Source: Bacteroidales bacterium H5 (lineage in GTDB: Bacteria; Bacteroidota; Bacteroidia; Bacteroidales; Muribaculaceae). From it: DNA of 64,000 nucleotides. Each line of letters begins with the position of its first letter. The first letter of the stretch is position 1. The DNA lies in assembly GCA_001701225.1 (NCBI GenBank), contig DAAQ01000028.1, forward strand, positions 62,001 to 126,000. Reading direction: 5' to 3'. The position numbers were made by a program, and so were the translations under genes. Below the pieces are notes generated by a model, which made no database searches, had not been told where the DNA came from, and saw nothing but the letters and a program-made list of their open reading frames with translations. This document shows, piece after piece, positions 1 to 8,366 of this stretch.

Positions 1-410
1 TCTTCACCGACAACGACTATACCAAGGAGGAGATGAAGATGTTCAACGAGACCCGCAAGATAATGCACGCCCCCGGTCTCAGCGTCAGCGCCACCTGTGT
101 GCGCGTGCCCGTCGTGAGGGCCCACAGCGAGGCCGTATGGGTCGAGACAGAGCGTCCGCTCGAGATCGGCGAGGTGCGCGATGCCTTCGCCAAGGCCGAG
201 GGTCTGGTGGTGGTCGACGAGCCTGCCGCCAAGAAATATCCCATGCCGCTCGATGCCGCCGGGACCGACCCCGTATATGTCGGACGTCTGCGCAAGGACC
301 TCGCCAACCCCAACGGCGTGACATTCTGGCTGGTGGGCGACCAGATCAAGAAGGGAGCCGCCCTCAATGCCGTGCAGATAGCACAGTACATGCTCAGCCA
401 CCGCAAGTGA
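1..410 (+). CDS. asd: Aspartate-semialdehyde dehydrogenase, C-terminal part
   Basis: The gene enters from outside the window; the open frame runs from base 3 and gives the last 135 residues. Asd reduces aspartyl phosphate to aspartate semialdehyde, the branch point to lysine, threonine and methionine. The stretch [15 protein letters not shown] carries the substrate-binding Arg and catalytic His typical of this enzyme's C-terminal domain, and [13 protein letters not shown] matches the family's end. The gene stops at TGA 408-410 and is followed by a perfect hairpin. The assignment rests on the conserved C-terminal third only. Confidence 0.93.
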   Translation, partial: FTDNDYTKEEMKMFNETRKIMHAPGLSVSATCVRVPVVRAHSEAVWVETERPLEIGEVRDAFAKAEGLVVVDEPAAKKYPMPLDAAGTDPVYVGRLRKDLANPNGVTFWLVGDQIKKGAALNAVQIAQYMLSHRK

Positions 411-433
411 GCCGGGCCTGATCGCCATACACC

Positions 434-475
434 GCCCCGGGACGCTGGTTACACAACAATCATGCGTCCCGGGGC
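434..475. terminator. Perfect GC-rich hairpin after asd
   Basis: A perfect 12-bp stem (434-445 with 464-475, GCCCCGGGACGC and its complement) encloses an 18-nt loop. It sits 24 bp after the asd stop. No U-tract follows on the plus strand, so it could be a terminator of unusual form or a 3'-end stabiliser. Confidence 0.55.
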
Positions 476-503
476 TGACTCTGTGCATTAATTGTCAGAT
501 TAT

Positions 504-534
504 TTTGTCGTACGGCGAAAAATAGCTATCTTTG
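504..534 (+). promoter_or_regulatory. Bacteroidota-type promoter of the psd operon
   Basis: TTTG at 504-507 and TATCTTTG at 527-534 are 19 nt apart, which fits the Bacteroidota -33/-7 consensus. Transcription would start near 540 and give a leader of about 55 nt before psd. Confidence 0.75.
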
Positions 535-594
535 CGCATTTAAAACTGCAAACTGACCCTTGCATCAAGGCAAATACACCCCGATAAGGCACTA

Positions 595-1260
595 ATGAGA
601 GTAAAGATTCACCGCGAAGGCACCAACATCCTGCTGGTATTGCTGCTGATAATGATTGTCATCAATCTGTCGGCATGGATGTTCATTCGCCCTGCCGTGA
701 TTCCGATAGTCTTCTCGAGCATCTGCGGAGTGCTGTATCTGCTTGTGGTCAACTTTTTCCGCTCGCCGCGGCGCACGTTCAGGGGCGACCGCGAGAGGGT
801 GGTGGTGTCGAGCGTAGACGGCACCGTGGTGGCCCTCGAGGAGGTCTTCGAGCCCGAGGTGCTGCGCCGCAAGGTGAGGATGCTGTCGGTGTTCATGTCG
901 GTGTTCAACGTACATGCCAACTGGTTTCCCGTCGACGGCGAGGTGCTGATGGTGCGCCATCACAAGGGGCGCTTCCTGAGCGCGTATCTGCCCAAGGCGA
1001 GCATCGAGAACGAACGGTCTACCGTGCTGATACGTGCCGCCAACGGCCAGGAGATACTCATGCGCCAGATAGCCGGAGCCGTGGCACGCCGCATCGTGAC
1101 ATACGCGCAGCCCGGCGAGCCTGCCGACATCGAAGACCATATGGGGTTCATCAAGTTCGGCTCGCGAGTCGACATATATCTGCCCCTCGACGCAGAGATA
1201 TACGTCAAGGTCGGTGACAAGACCGTAGGAGGTGTCACCACCGTGGGGCGTCTCAGGTAA
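595..1260 (+). CDS. psd: Phosphatidylserine decarboxylase proenzyme
   Basis: A 221-residue protein of the short (archaeal-type) PSD class. It decarboxylates phosphatidylserine to phosphatidylethanolamine at the inner membrane. Two hydrophobic segments (about 12-28 and 35-55) precede FFRSPRR, a usual PSD motif. The self-cleavage site is the Gly189-Ser190 pair in KFGSRVDIY: cleavage before the serine would leave a 32-residue alpha chain with a pyruvoyl group. The gene starts at ATG 595 behind a clear promoter, and pssA follows 7 bp downstream, so both PE-forming steps are made from one transcript. Confidence 0.93.
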   Translation: MRVKIHREGTNILLVLLLIMIVINLSAWMFIRPAVIPIVFSSICGVLYLLVVNFFRSPRRTFRGDRERVVVSSVDGTVVALEEVFEPEVLRRKVRMLSVFMSVFNVHANWFPVDGEVLMVRHHKGRFLSAYLPKASIENERSTVLIRAANGQEILMRQIAGAVARRIVTYAQPGEPADIEDHMGFIKFGSRVDIYLPLDAEIYVKVGDKTVGGVTTVGRLR

Positions 1261-1267
1261 AAAACAC

Positions 1268-1993
1268 ATGCCCGCAATGAAAAGCATAATCTCATATATC
1301 CCCAACACGATCACCTGCCTCAATCTGCTCTGCGGCACTGTGGCGGTGGTGCTTGCTCTCAATCCCGAGATGTCGATGTGGGGACTCGCGGCCCAGACAT
1401 GGGCCTTCATATTTATCGGCGCAGCTACCGTATTTGATTTCTGGGACGGCTTCTCGGCCCGTCTGCTCAAGGCATATTCGCCCATGGGCAAGGAGCTCGA
1501 CTCGCTCAGCGACCTTGTCAGCTTCGGGCTCGCTCCCACCATGCTCGTGCTGTCGCTGATGCTCTCGTGCGCGGCCAGCAAGTGGATAGCCCTGGCGAGC
1601 CTGCTGATTGTGGTGTGCGGAGCCCTCCGTCTGGCCAAGTTCAATGTAGACACTCGTCAGACCACATCTTTCATCGGACTCCCCATACCCGCCAACGCCA
1701 TCTTCTGGATCGGTGCCCTGGGCTGGATCAACGTCCACGGCTATCCCGGCGACATCGTGATGTGTGTGCTCATCGTGGCCCTGTCGTTGCTGATGGTGAG
1801 CGAGATAAAGATGTTCTCGCTCAAGTTCCACACCTGGGGTGTGCGCGAGAATGTGCGCCGCTATGTCATCATGCTTGCCGCAGTGCTTTTCGTCATCACC
1901 GACGGCGTGGCCGGACTGGCGTGGACCATAGTGCTCTACGTGCTCATCTCGCTGCTGGGCAAGCGCACCGACCCCGATGCCGAGGGCAAATAA
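1268..1993 (+). CDS. pssA: CDP-diacylglycerol--serine O-phosphatidyltransferase
   Basis: A 241-residue multi-pass membrane enzyme that joins CDP-diacylglycerol and serine to make phosphatidylserine, the substrate of Psd upstream. The CDP-alcohol phosphatidyltransferase signature DGx2ARx8Gx3Dx3D is complete: Asp60, Gly61, Ala64, Arg65, Gly74, Asp78 and Asp82. The frame is open further upstream into psd, but ATG 1268 (or ATG 1277) just after the psd stop gives the natural N-terminus. Confidence 0.93.
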   Translation: MPAMKSIISYIPNTITCLNLLCGTVAVVLALNPEMSMWGLAAQTWAFIFIGAATVFDFWDGFSARLLKAYSPMGKELDSLSDLVSFGLAPTMLVLSLMLSCAASKWIALASLLIVVCGALRLAKFNVDTRQTTSFIGLPIPANAIFWIGALGWINVHGYPGDIVMCVLIVALSLLMVSEIKMFSLKFHTWGVRENVRRYVIMLAAVLFVITDGVAGLAWTIVLYVLISLLGKRTDPDAEGK

Positions 1994-2039
1994 TTTCTGA
2001 CTTTATCAACAATCGCCGCATGGACGGCGTTTTCACTGC

Positions 2040-2429
2040 ATGGTAACACTTATAGCCTCAATACTCATAGTCTATGTGTTCTGGCTCGTGATAAAATCGT
2101 GGCTCGCCCGCTATGCCCGCCGCAAGATGGAGCAGAGGGTGCGTGACATGTTCAGCAGCCAGTTCGGTGTGGATATGGAGCCTGACCGCGATGAGCGGCG
2201 TCAGGGCTCGTCTGCAGGACGCTCATACAATCCTTTCGAATCGTTTTTCGGGCGCCGTCAGGCAGGTGATGAGCCCCGCCGTCGCCGCCGAGGCAGAAAA
2301 ATGCCCGAGGGCATAGGCGAATATGTCGAGTTTGTCGAGATAGATATCCCGATGCCACCCCCCGCCCCCTCAGCCTACACCCCCCGCGAACCCCAGATCT
2401 CGGACGCGGAATGGCACGAGATTAATTAG
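2040..2429 (+). CDS. DUF4834 family small membrane protein
   Basis: A 129-residue protein with one N-terminal membrane span (about 2-20), a basic stretch, a polyarginine segment near 80-87, a proline-rich linker and the C-terminal ending ISDAEWHEIN. This layout fits the Bacteroidota-specific DUF4834 family, commonly found next to pssA; its function is not known. It lies 46 bp after pssA and is probably co-transcribed. Its TAG stop codon lies inside the first unit of a 7-bp repeat array. Confidence 0.75.
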   Translation: MVTLIASILIVYVFWLVIKSWLARYARRKMEQRVRDMFSSQFGVDMEPDRDERRQGSSAGRSYNPFESFFGRRQAGDEPRRRRRGRKMPEGIGEYVEFVEIDIPMPPPAPSAYTPREPQISDAEWHEIN

Positions 2430-2553
2430 GAATTAGGAATGAGGAATTAGGAATTAGAAATTAGTAGTTTTTAAGTTTCGTCTAATTTCTCATTTATCCT
2501 CATTTCTCATTCCTCTTTATTATTTCTAATTCCTAATTCCTAATTTCTCATTA
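2424..2553. repeat. AATTAGG heptamer array with inverted arm
   Basis: Six 7-bp units (AATTAGG, AATTAGG, AATGAGG, AATTAGG, AATTAGA, AATTAG) run from 2424 to 2464. After about 20 nt the complementary strand carries a similar set of units (AATGAGA, AATTAGG, AATTAGG, AATTAGA and variants) to 2553. The two arms can pair into a long AT-rich hairpin between DUF4834 and porT. The same units recur at 56467-56543. Confidence 0.85.
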
Positions 2554-2587
2554 CAATAAAAATGGTCGGTTTGGCGTTGATTATCTG

Positions 2588-3319
2588 ATGAACCGGCTTC
2601 CCATATCATACATACGCCTGCTGTTTGTCATGGCCTTTGTGGCTGTGGCGGGTGGTGCCATGGCCCAGAGTTTCAACGACAAGGTGCTCAACCGCCCGTA
2701 TGCCGACATGCGCCGATGGCATCTCGGGTTCTCGGTGGGTGTGCATACCCAGGATTTCAATTTCACCCACAACGGCTATGTCACCGAGAACGGCGAGCAG
2801 TGGTTTATGGAGCAACCGTCGTTCTCGCCCGGGTTCTGTGTCAACGGACTCGTGGATTACCGGCTCAACCATCTCTTCAACCTGCGTTTCACGCCGGGCA
2901 TGTATTTCGGCAACCGTGATGTGACCATGCGCGAGTACGAGAGCGGCGCCGAGCTGAGACAGAATGTCAAGTCGGCCTATGTCGTGCTCCCCGTCGACCT
3001 CAAGTTCTCGGGGCTGCGTCTGCGCAACTCGCGTCCCTATCTCACCGCCGGGGTCATGCCGGCCATCAATGTCACCGCCAAGAAGGGTGACTATCTCAGG
3101 GTCAAGCCTATGGAGGTTTATCTCACCGCCGGATTCGGCTGCGATTTCTATCTGCCATATTTCAAGTTCATCCCCGAGATAAAGTTCTGCTTCGGGCTCA
3201 CCGACGTCATCGAGCACAACCGTCCCGACCTCGAGGACGAGCCCGACATGCTCAAGGTGACACAGTCGCTCAAGAAGGCCGTGTCGCGCATGGTGGTGTT
3301 CACTTTCTATTTCGAATAA
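2588..3319 (+). CDS. porT: Type IX secretion protein PorT/SprT
   Basis: A 243-residue outer-membrane beta-barrel protein. A signal peptide (1-26, cleavage after AMA) is followed by LNRPYADMRRWHLGFSVG, which matches the N-terminal PorT signature (NxPxxDxxxxHFGFxxG), and by alternating beta-strand segments to the C-terminal aromatic end VFTFYFE. PorT/SprT is required for the T9SS that secretes proteins with T9SS C-terminal signals. The stop is followed with no gap by the porP start. Confidence 0.88.
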   Translation: MNRLPISYIRLLFVMAFVAVAGGAMAQSFNDKVLNRPYADMRRWHLGFSVGVHTQDFNFTHNGYVTENGEQWFMEQPSFSPGFCVNGLVDYRLNHLFNLRFTPGMYFGNRDVTMREYESGAELRQNVKSAYVVLPVDLKFSGLRLRNSRPYLTAGVMPAINVTAKKGDYLRVKPMEVYLTAGFGCDFYLPYFKFIPEIKFCFGLTDVIEHNRPDLEDEPDMLKVTQSLKKAVSRMVVFTFYFE

Positions 3320-4327
3320 ATGAGAATCCTCTTCCGCCTCTTCATGCTGGCCGCCTCCCTGCTGGCCTCTGTCCCTGTGCTGCATGCGCAGGGCGACGCC
3401 ATGCTCACGCACTACTGGGCGGTCCCCACATACTATAATCCCGGCGCCGCCGGAGACACCGACAACATACGCATCCGCGGAGGCATGCGCATGCAGTGGG
3501 TGGGCATTGACAATGCTCCGCGCACCTTTGTGGCCGCCGCCGATATGCCGTTCAAGTTTCTCGGCAAACGCTGGGGCACCGGACTTGTGGTGCAGCAGGA
3601 GTCCGAAGGCCTGTTCCGCAACCTCACGGTCAGCGCGCAGATAGGCTATAAGTTCAAGGCCCTCAAGGGTGAGTTCACGGGCGCCCTGCAGCTCGGATTC
3701 TTCAACGAGCAGTTCAAGGGCTCGGAGGTCTTCATCCCCGACGATGACGACTATCACCAGAGCGCCGACGACGCCATCCCCACGCGCGATGTGGCCGGAA
3801 ATGCCTTCGACATGGGCATCGGTGTCTACTACGTGCATCCGCGCCTCAAGGCCGGAGTCTCGCTGCTCCATGCCATGTCGCCGACGGTGACATTCACGTC
3901 TGAGGGCGAGAACACCGCCACCCCCGGAGGGGGCACATCCGAAACTGCTAAAAAATATCAATTCACGGCGCCGAGGACGCTGTATTTCACCGCCGAGGGC
4001 AATATTCCGGTGCGCAACACGTTATTTGAAGTGTTACCCTCGGTGCTGGTGCGCAGCGATTTCACATTCACCGATTTCGCCGTCACCGGCCGCGTGCGCT
4101 ATAACAAGATGTTCTCGGCAGGCGTGGGCTACCGTTACGGCGATGCAGTCTCCCTGCTCCTGTCGGCCGAGCTCAAAGGGATATTCATAGGCTACAGCTA
4201 TGACTATCACCTGTCTGACATATCGCGCGCCTCGTCGGGCAGCCATGAGATATTCGCCGGTTATAACCTGAAACTCGATTTCTCCGAGAAAAACCGCAAC
4301 AAACACAAGAGCATCCGCATAATGTAA
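3320..4327 (+). CDS. porP: PorP/SprF family T9SS membrane protein
   Basis: A 335-residue outer-membrane protein with signal peptide (1-24, cleavage after LHA) and the family start QGDAMLTHYWAVPTYYNPGA. PorP/SprF proteins are 14-strand barrels; in the T9SS operon the PorP copy supports assembly of the PorK-N ring. Start ATG 3320 is directly after the porT stop TAA 3317-3319, which implies coupled translation. The gene is first in the porP-K-L-M-N order known from Porphyromonas. Confidence 0.9.
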   Translation: MRILFRLFMLAASLLASVPVLHAQGDAMLTHYWAVPTYYNPGAAGDTDNIRIRGGMRMQWVGIDNAPRTFVAAADMPFKFLGKRWGTGLVVQQESEGLFRNLTVSAQIGYKFKALKGEFTGALQLGFFNEQFKGSEVFIPDDDDYHQSADDAIPTRDVAGNAFDMGIGVYYVHPRLKAGVSLLHAMSPTVTFTSEGENTATPGGGTSETAKKYQFTAPRTLYFTAEGNIPVRNTLFEVLPSVLVRSDFTFTDFAVTGRVRYNKMFSAGVGYRYGDAVSLLLSAELKGIFIGYSYDYHLSDISRASSGSHEIFAGYNLKLDFSEKNRNKHKSIRIM

Positions 4328-4330
4328 CTT

Positions 4331-5770
4331 ATGAAACGAATCATACACATCCTCTTCTCCCTCTCTCTCCTGCTCATGGCCGTGGCATGTGCCACAGGGT
4401 CGCGTAGCTCCATGGGGGGCGAGGTCACCGGCGTCGGCGGCACATCGTTTGCCGAGCCTACCCCTTACGGCATGGTTCTCGTGGGCCGTGGCTCGGTCAA
4501 GATGGGCCCGGCCAAGGACGACTCGCTGTGGAATCTCCGTGCCGACTCGCGCGGGATTTCTGTTGATGCGTTCTGGATGGACGAGACCGAGGTCACGAAC
4601 TCCAAGTACAAGCAATTTGTGTTCTGGGTGCGCGACTCCATCATCCGCGAGCGTCTGGCCGACCCGCGCTTCGGAGGCAACGAGGAGTTCAAGATCGAGG
4701 AGGACCGCGAGGGCAACCCCATCACCCCGCATCTCAATTGGTCCAAACCTATCCCCTGGCGCAACGCCAACGAGGACGAGCAGCGTGCCATCGAGAGCCT
4801 CTACCGCACCAACCCCATCACCGGCGTGCGCGAGCTTGACCCCACGCAGCTCAACTACCGCTATGAGGTGTTCAACCTCACCGAGGCCGCCAAGCGCAAG
4901 AACCGCACCGACGCACGCCGCCGCGAGTATAACACCGACCGTCCCGTGCCCACCGACCTCCCCATGATCTCGAAGGACACCGCATATATCAACGACGACG
5001 GCGAGATAGTGCGCGAGACAGTGACCCGCGCCCTCACCGGCGACTACGATTTCCTCAACACATACATCGTCAATGTCTATCCCGACACCACTGCCTGGAT
5101 CAACGACTTTGACAATGCATACAACGAGCCTTATGTGCGCCTCTATTTCTCGCACGGCGGCTACAGCGACTATCCCGTGGTGGGTGTGAGCTGGGAGCAG
5201 GCCAACGCCTTTGCCAACTGGCGCACCGATTTCCTGCGCCGCTCGCTCGGCCGCGAGGGTGTCTACATCGAGCCATACCGCCTCCCCACCGAGGCCGAGT
5301 GGGAGTACGCGGCCCGCGCCGGAAAGAGCGAGAACATGTATCCGTGGGACGGCGACCTGCCGCTCACCGAGGACCAGGGGTGCTTCTATGCCAACTTCAA
5401 GCCCCAGGAGGGCAATTTCGTGCAGGACGGCCAGCTAATCACGGCGCGCGTCGGCACATATACACCCAACGATTTCGGCCTCTATGACATGGCGGGCAAC
5501 GTCAGCGAGTGGACCTCGACAGCCTTCACCGAGAGTGTGGGCAAGCTCACCTCCGACCTCAACCCCGAATACCGCTATGATGCCGCCAAGGAAGATCCCT
5601 ACAAGATGAAGCGCAAGATTGTGCGTGGCGGCTCGTGGAAGGATGTGGCCCACAACGTGCGCTCTGACATACGCATGTGGGAGTATCAGAACGAGCAGCG
5701 CTCGTATATCGGATTCCGCTGCGTGCGCTCGCAGATAGGTTTCGCCAAAGGCAACAAGCTCAAGAAATAA
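4331..5770 (+). CDS. porK: T9SS ring lipoprotein PorK/GldK
   Basis: A 479-residue lipoprotein: the lipobox LMAVAC puts the lipidated Cys at position 20. The rest is a formylglycine-generating-enzyme-like fold, visible as GMVLVGRGSVKMG, WMDETEVTNSKYKQF, RLPTEAEWEYAARAG, YDMAGNVSEW and IGFRCVR. In the T9SS, PorK and PorN form the large periplasmic ring tethered to the outer membrane; the fold has no known FGE catalysis there. The gene starts 3 bp after porP. Confidence 0.95.
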   Translation: MKRIIHILFSLSLLLMAVACATGSRSSMGGEVTGVGGTSFAEPTPYGMVLVGRGSVKMGPAKDDSLWNLRADSRGISVDAFWMDETEVTNSKYKQFVFWVRDSIIRERLADPRFGGNEEFKIEEDREGNPITPHLNWSKPIPWRNANEDEQRAIESLYRTNPITGVRELDPTQLNYRYEVFNLTEAAKRKNRTDARRREYNTDRPVPTDLPMISKDTAYINDDGEIVRETVTRALTGDYDFLNTYIVNVYPDTTAWINDFDNAYNEPYVRLYFSHGGYSDYPVVGVSWEQANAFANWRTDFLRRSLGREGVYIEPYRLPTEAEWEYAARAGKSENMYPWDGDLPLTEDQGCFYANFKPQEGNFVQDGQLITARVGTYTPNDFGLYDMAGNVSEWTSTAFTESVGKLTSDLNPEYRYDAAKEDPYKMKRKIVRGGSWKDVAHNVRSDIRMWEYQNEQRSYIGFRCVRSQIGFAKGNKLKK

Positions 5771-5802
5771 ACCCGTAACATCACCTCTACCTCTCTATAA
5801 CG

Positions 5803-6756
5803 ATGGAAAAAGCAAAGCTCAAGAATAAGTTCGACACCATGATGACATGGGAAGGGGGACAGCGCCTCTTCAATTTCGCCTACTCGGTGGGCGCGGCCAT
5901 CGTCATCTGGGGTGCCCTCTTCAAGATTCTCCACCTTCCCGGCGGAAACACCCTGCTCTGCATAGGCATGGGCACAGAGGTGCTGATGTTCATACTCACC
6001 GCATTCGACCGTCCTCCCAAGGAGTATCACTGGGAGGATGTCTTCCCCGAGCTCGACAAGCGCCGCGCCGGTGACGGTGAGGCTGTCGGCACAGGCCGTG
6101 CCGTTGTCACCGGGGGCGGGAGCTATGCCGCCCCTGTGGCTCAGGGTGTGGCCGTGCAGCCCGCGGCCTCAGGCCTTGCCGAGGTCGCCGGACTCTCGGA
6201 CGCCGACCGCGATGCCCTCTCGGCATCCATCTCGCGCATGACCGCCGCTGCCGACCAGCTCTCGCAGATGGCCGACCTTGCAGCCGCCACACAGTCGTAT
6301 CTCGCGCAGATGTCGGCTATCTCGGAGCAGATGGAACAGCTTCGCCAGACCACCGAGGCCCTCAACTCTGTCTCGGCCGTGCTGCTCGGGTCATACCGCG
6401 CCGTCACCGAGAACTCGGCCGATCTCGCCGCAAACTCGCAGGGCTACATATCGCAGATGTCAGACCTCAACCGCAATCTTGGCGGCCTCAACACCATATA
6501 CGAGATACAGCTCAAGAGCGTATCGTCGCAGCTCGACTCGATCGACCGCGTGAACCGCGGCATCAAGGACATACGCGACATGTATGAGAAGAGCGCAGCC
6601 CAGAGCGCGCGCTATTGTGAGGAGACCGAGAAGATGGCCCGCTCGATGGCGCAGCTCAACCAGGTCTATGAGAAGATGCTGCACGCCATGACCGTCAACA
6701 TGTACCGTCCGATGATGAACGACATTCCCGGCGCGCAGTCGTCAGGGACGGTGTAA
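5803..6756 (+). CDS. porL: T9SS inner-membrane motor protein PorL/GldL
   Basis: A 317-residue inner-membrane protein. Two membrane spans (about 26-43 and 50-67) carry GALFKILHLPGG and a conserved Glu (Glu59) in the second span, the residue thought to take part in proton coupling in GldL. A long cytoplasmic region (about 120-300) is helical and rich in Ala, Ser and Gln. GldL and GldM form the rotary motor that drives T9SS transport. Placed between porK and porM as expected. Confidence 0.95.
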   Translation: MEKAKLKNKFDTMMTWEGGQRLFNFAYSVGAAIVIWGALFKILHLPGGNTLLCIGMGTEVLMFILTAFDRPPKEYHWEDVFPELDKRRAGDGEAVGTGRAVVTGGGSYAAPVAQGVAVQPAASGLAEVAGLSDADRDALSASISRMTAAADQLSQMADLAAATQSYLAQMSAISEQMEQLRQTTEALNSVSAVLLGSYRAVTENSADLAANSQGYISQMSDLNRNLGGLNTIYEIQLKSVSSQLDSIDRVNRGIKDIRDMYEKSAAQSARYCEETEKMARSMAQLNQVYEKMLHAMTVNMYRPMMNDIPGAQSSGTV

Positions 6757-6777
6757 CGAAAAACAGATAGTTTCCAG

Positions 6778-8343
6778 ATGGCTGAATCAGTAGTACGCCT
6801 GTCTCCGAGGCAGAAGATGATAAACCTCATGTATATCGTCCTCACTGCCATGCTGGCCCTCAACGTGTCAAGCGATGTCCTCGACGGCTTTGTGCAGGTC
6901 GAGGATGGCCTGGCGCGCACCAACGCCAGTGTCGGACGACGCAACGACGCCATATACCGTCAGCTCGAGAGCTTCACCGAGCAGAATCCCGGCAAGGGTA
7001 CTCCATGGCTCGAGAAGGCCTCGGACGTGCGCGCCCGTGCCCGCTCGCTCTACGAGTATGTCGACTCGCTCAAGCTCGCCATCGTGCGCGAGGCTGACGG
7101 CGAGGATGGTGACCCCGCCGCCATAAACCGCCGCGACGACCTCGAGAGCGCCGCTATCGTGATGCTCTCGGCCGGAAACGGCCAGGGTGCCCGTCTGCGC
7201 GGACGCATAGACGCATACAGGGACTATGTGACCGCCCTCGTGCCCGATTCGACCAAGCGGGCCTCGATCGAGGAGGCACTCTCTACAGCCCCCTTCCGCC
7301 GTCCCGGCACGGTGACCCCGCTGCCGTGGGAAGAAGCCAAGTTCGAGAACCAGCCCGTGGTGGCCTCGGTGACCCTGCTCACAAAACTGCAGAACGACAT
7401 CCGATATGCCGAGGGAGAGGCCCTGGCCAACCTGCTTGCCGCTGTCGATGCGGGCGATGTCCGCGTCAACGAGCTCAATGCGTTCGTCATCCCCCAGTCG
7501 CGCATGGTGATGAGGGGTGGCAGGTATTCGGCCTCGATAGTCCTCGCCGCCGTCGACACCACGGCCCGTCCCGACATATTTGTCGGAGGCAAGAAGCTCC
7601 CCGGCGACCGCGGACTCTATGAGTTCAATACCTCCTCGACAGGTACATTCGACTATTCGGGCTATATCGAGGTCGCTCACGGCGACGGCTCGACCACACG
7701 TCATCCCTTCACCTCGTCATATACCGTCATGGAGCCTACGGCCACCGTGTCGGCCACGATGATGAACGTGCTCTATGCGGGCATCAACAACCCCATGAGC
7801 ATATCGGTGCCCGGTGTGCCGATGAGCGGCGTGTCGGCCACGATGACCAACGGCACCCTGACCCGTCAGGGCGACGGCTGGATTGCCCGTCCCTCGAAGG
7901 TGGGCGAGAACGCCACCATCACCGTCACGGCCAATATCGACGGACGCCCCCAGACGGTGGCCACGTCGACTTTCCGTGTGCGCAAGCTGCCCGACCCGAC
8001 GGCTTTCATCACCTTCACCGCCGCCGGTGGAGCCAAAGACCGCTACAAGGGTGGCAAGCCTATTTCCAAGACCCTCCTCACCGCCGCTCCCGGCATCGAG
8101 GCCGCCATCGACGACGACATGCTCAACATAGACTTCCAGGTGCTCGGGTTTGAGACCGTATTCTTCGACCAGATGGGCAACGCCATCCCCGAGGTGTCGC
8201 AGGGCGCCGCCTTCTCGCAGCGTCAGCGCGACCAGTTCAAACGCCTCTCGCGCGGCAAGCGGTTCTATATCTCGCGCATCCGCGCCAAAGGCCCCGACGG
8301 CATCGAGCGCACACTCTCGCCCATGGAGGTCATAGTCAACTAA
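6778..8343 (+). CDS. porM: T9SS motor protein PorM/GldM
   Basis: A 521-residue protein with one N-terminal membrane span (about 14-30, MINLMYIVLTAMLALNVSS) and a large periplasmic part made of an N-terminal helical domain followed by beta domains. It spans the periplasm, linking the PorL ring to the PorK-N ring. The GldM opening SPRQKMINLMYIVLTAMLAL is intact. It starts 21 bp after porL. Confidence 0.95.
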   Translation: MAESVVRLSPRQKMINLMYIVLTAMLALNVSSDVLDGFVQVEDGLARTNASVGRRNDAIYRQLESFTEQNPGKGTPWLEKASDVRARARSLYEYVDSLKLAIVREADGEDGDPAAINRRDDLESAAIVMLSAGNGQGARLRGRIDAYRDYVTALVPDSTKRASIEEALSTAPFRRPGTVTPLPWEEAKFENQPVVASVTLLTKLQNDIRYAEGEALANLLAAVDAGDVRVNELNAFVIPQSRMVMRGGRYSASIVLAAVDTTARPDIFVGGKKLPGDRGLYEFNTSSTGTFDYSGYIEVAHGDGSTTRHPFTSSYTVMEPTATVSATMMNVLYAGINNPMSISVPGVPMSGVSATMTNGTLTRQGDGWIARPSKVGENATITVTANIDGRPQTVATSTFRVRKLPDPTAFITFTAAGGAKDRYKGGKPISKTLLTAAPGIEAAIDDDMLNIDFQVLGFETVFFDQMGNAIPEVSQGAAFSQRQRDQFKRLSRGKRFYISRIRAKGPDGIERTLSPMEVIVN

Positions 8344-8366
8344 CAACACATCACCATCTCCCAGCC

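Noticed and set aside
2606..3961. Antisense frame of 451 codons across porT and porP
   Set aside because: High GC and codon usage of the real genes leave the opposite strand open; signal peptides and family motifs are on the plus strand.
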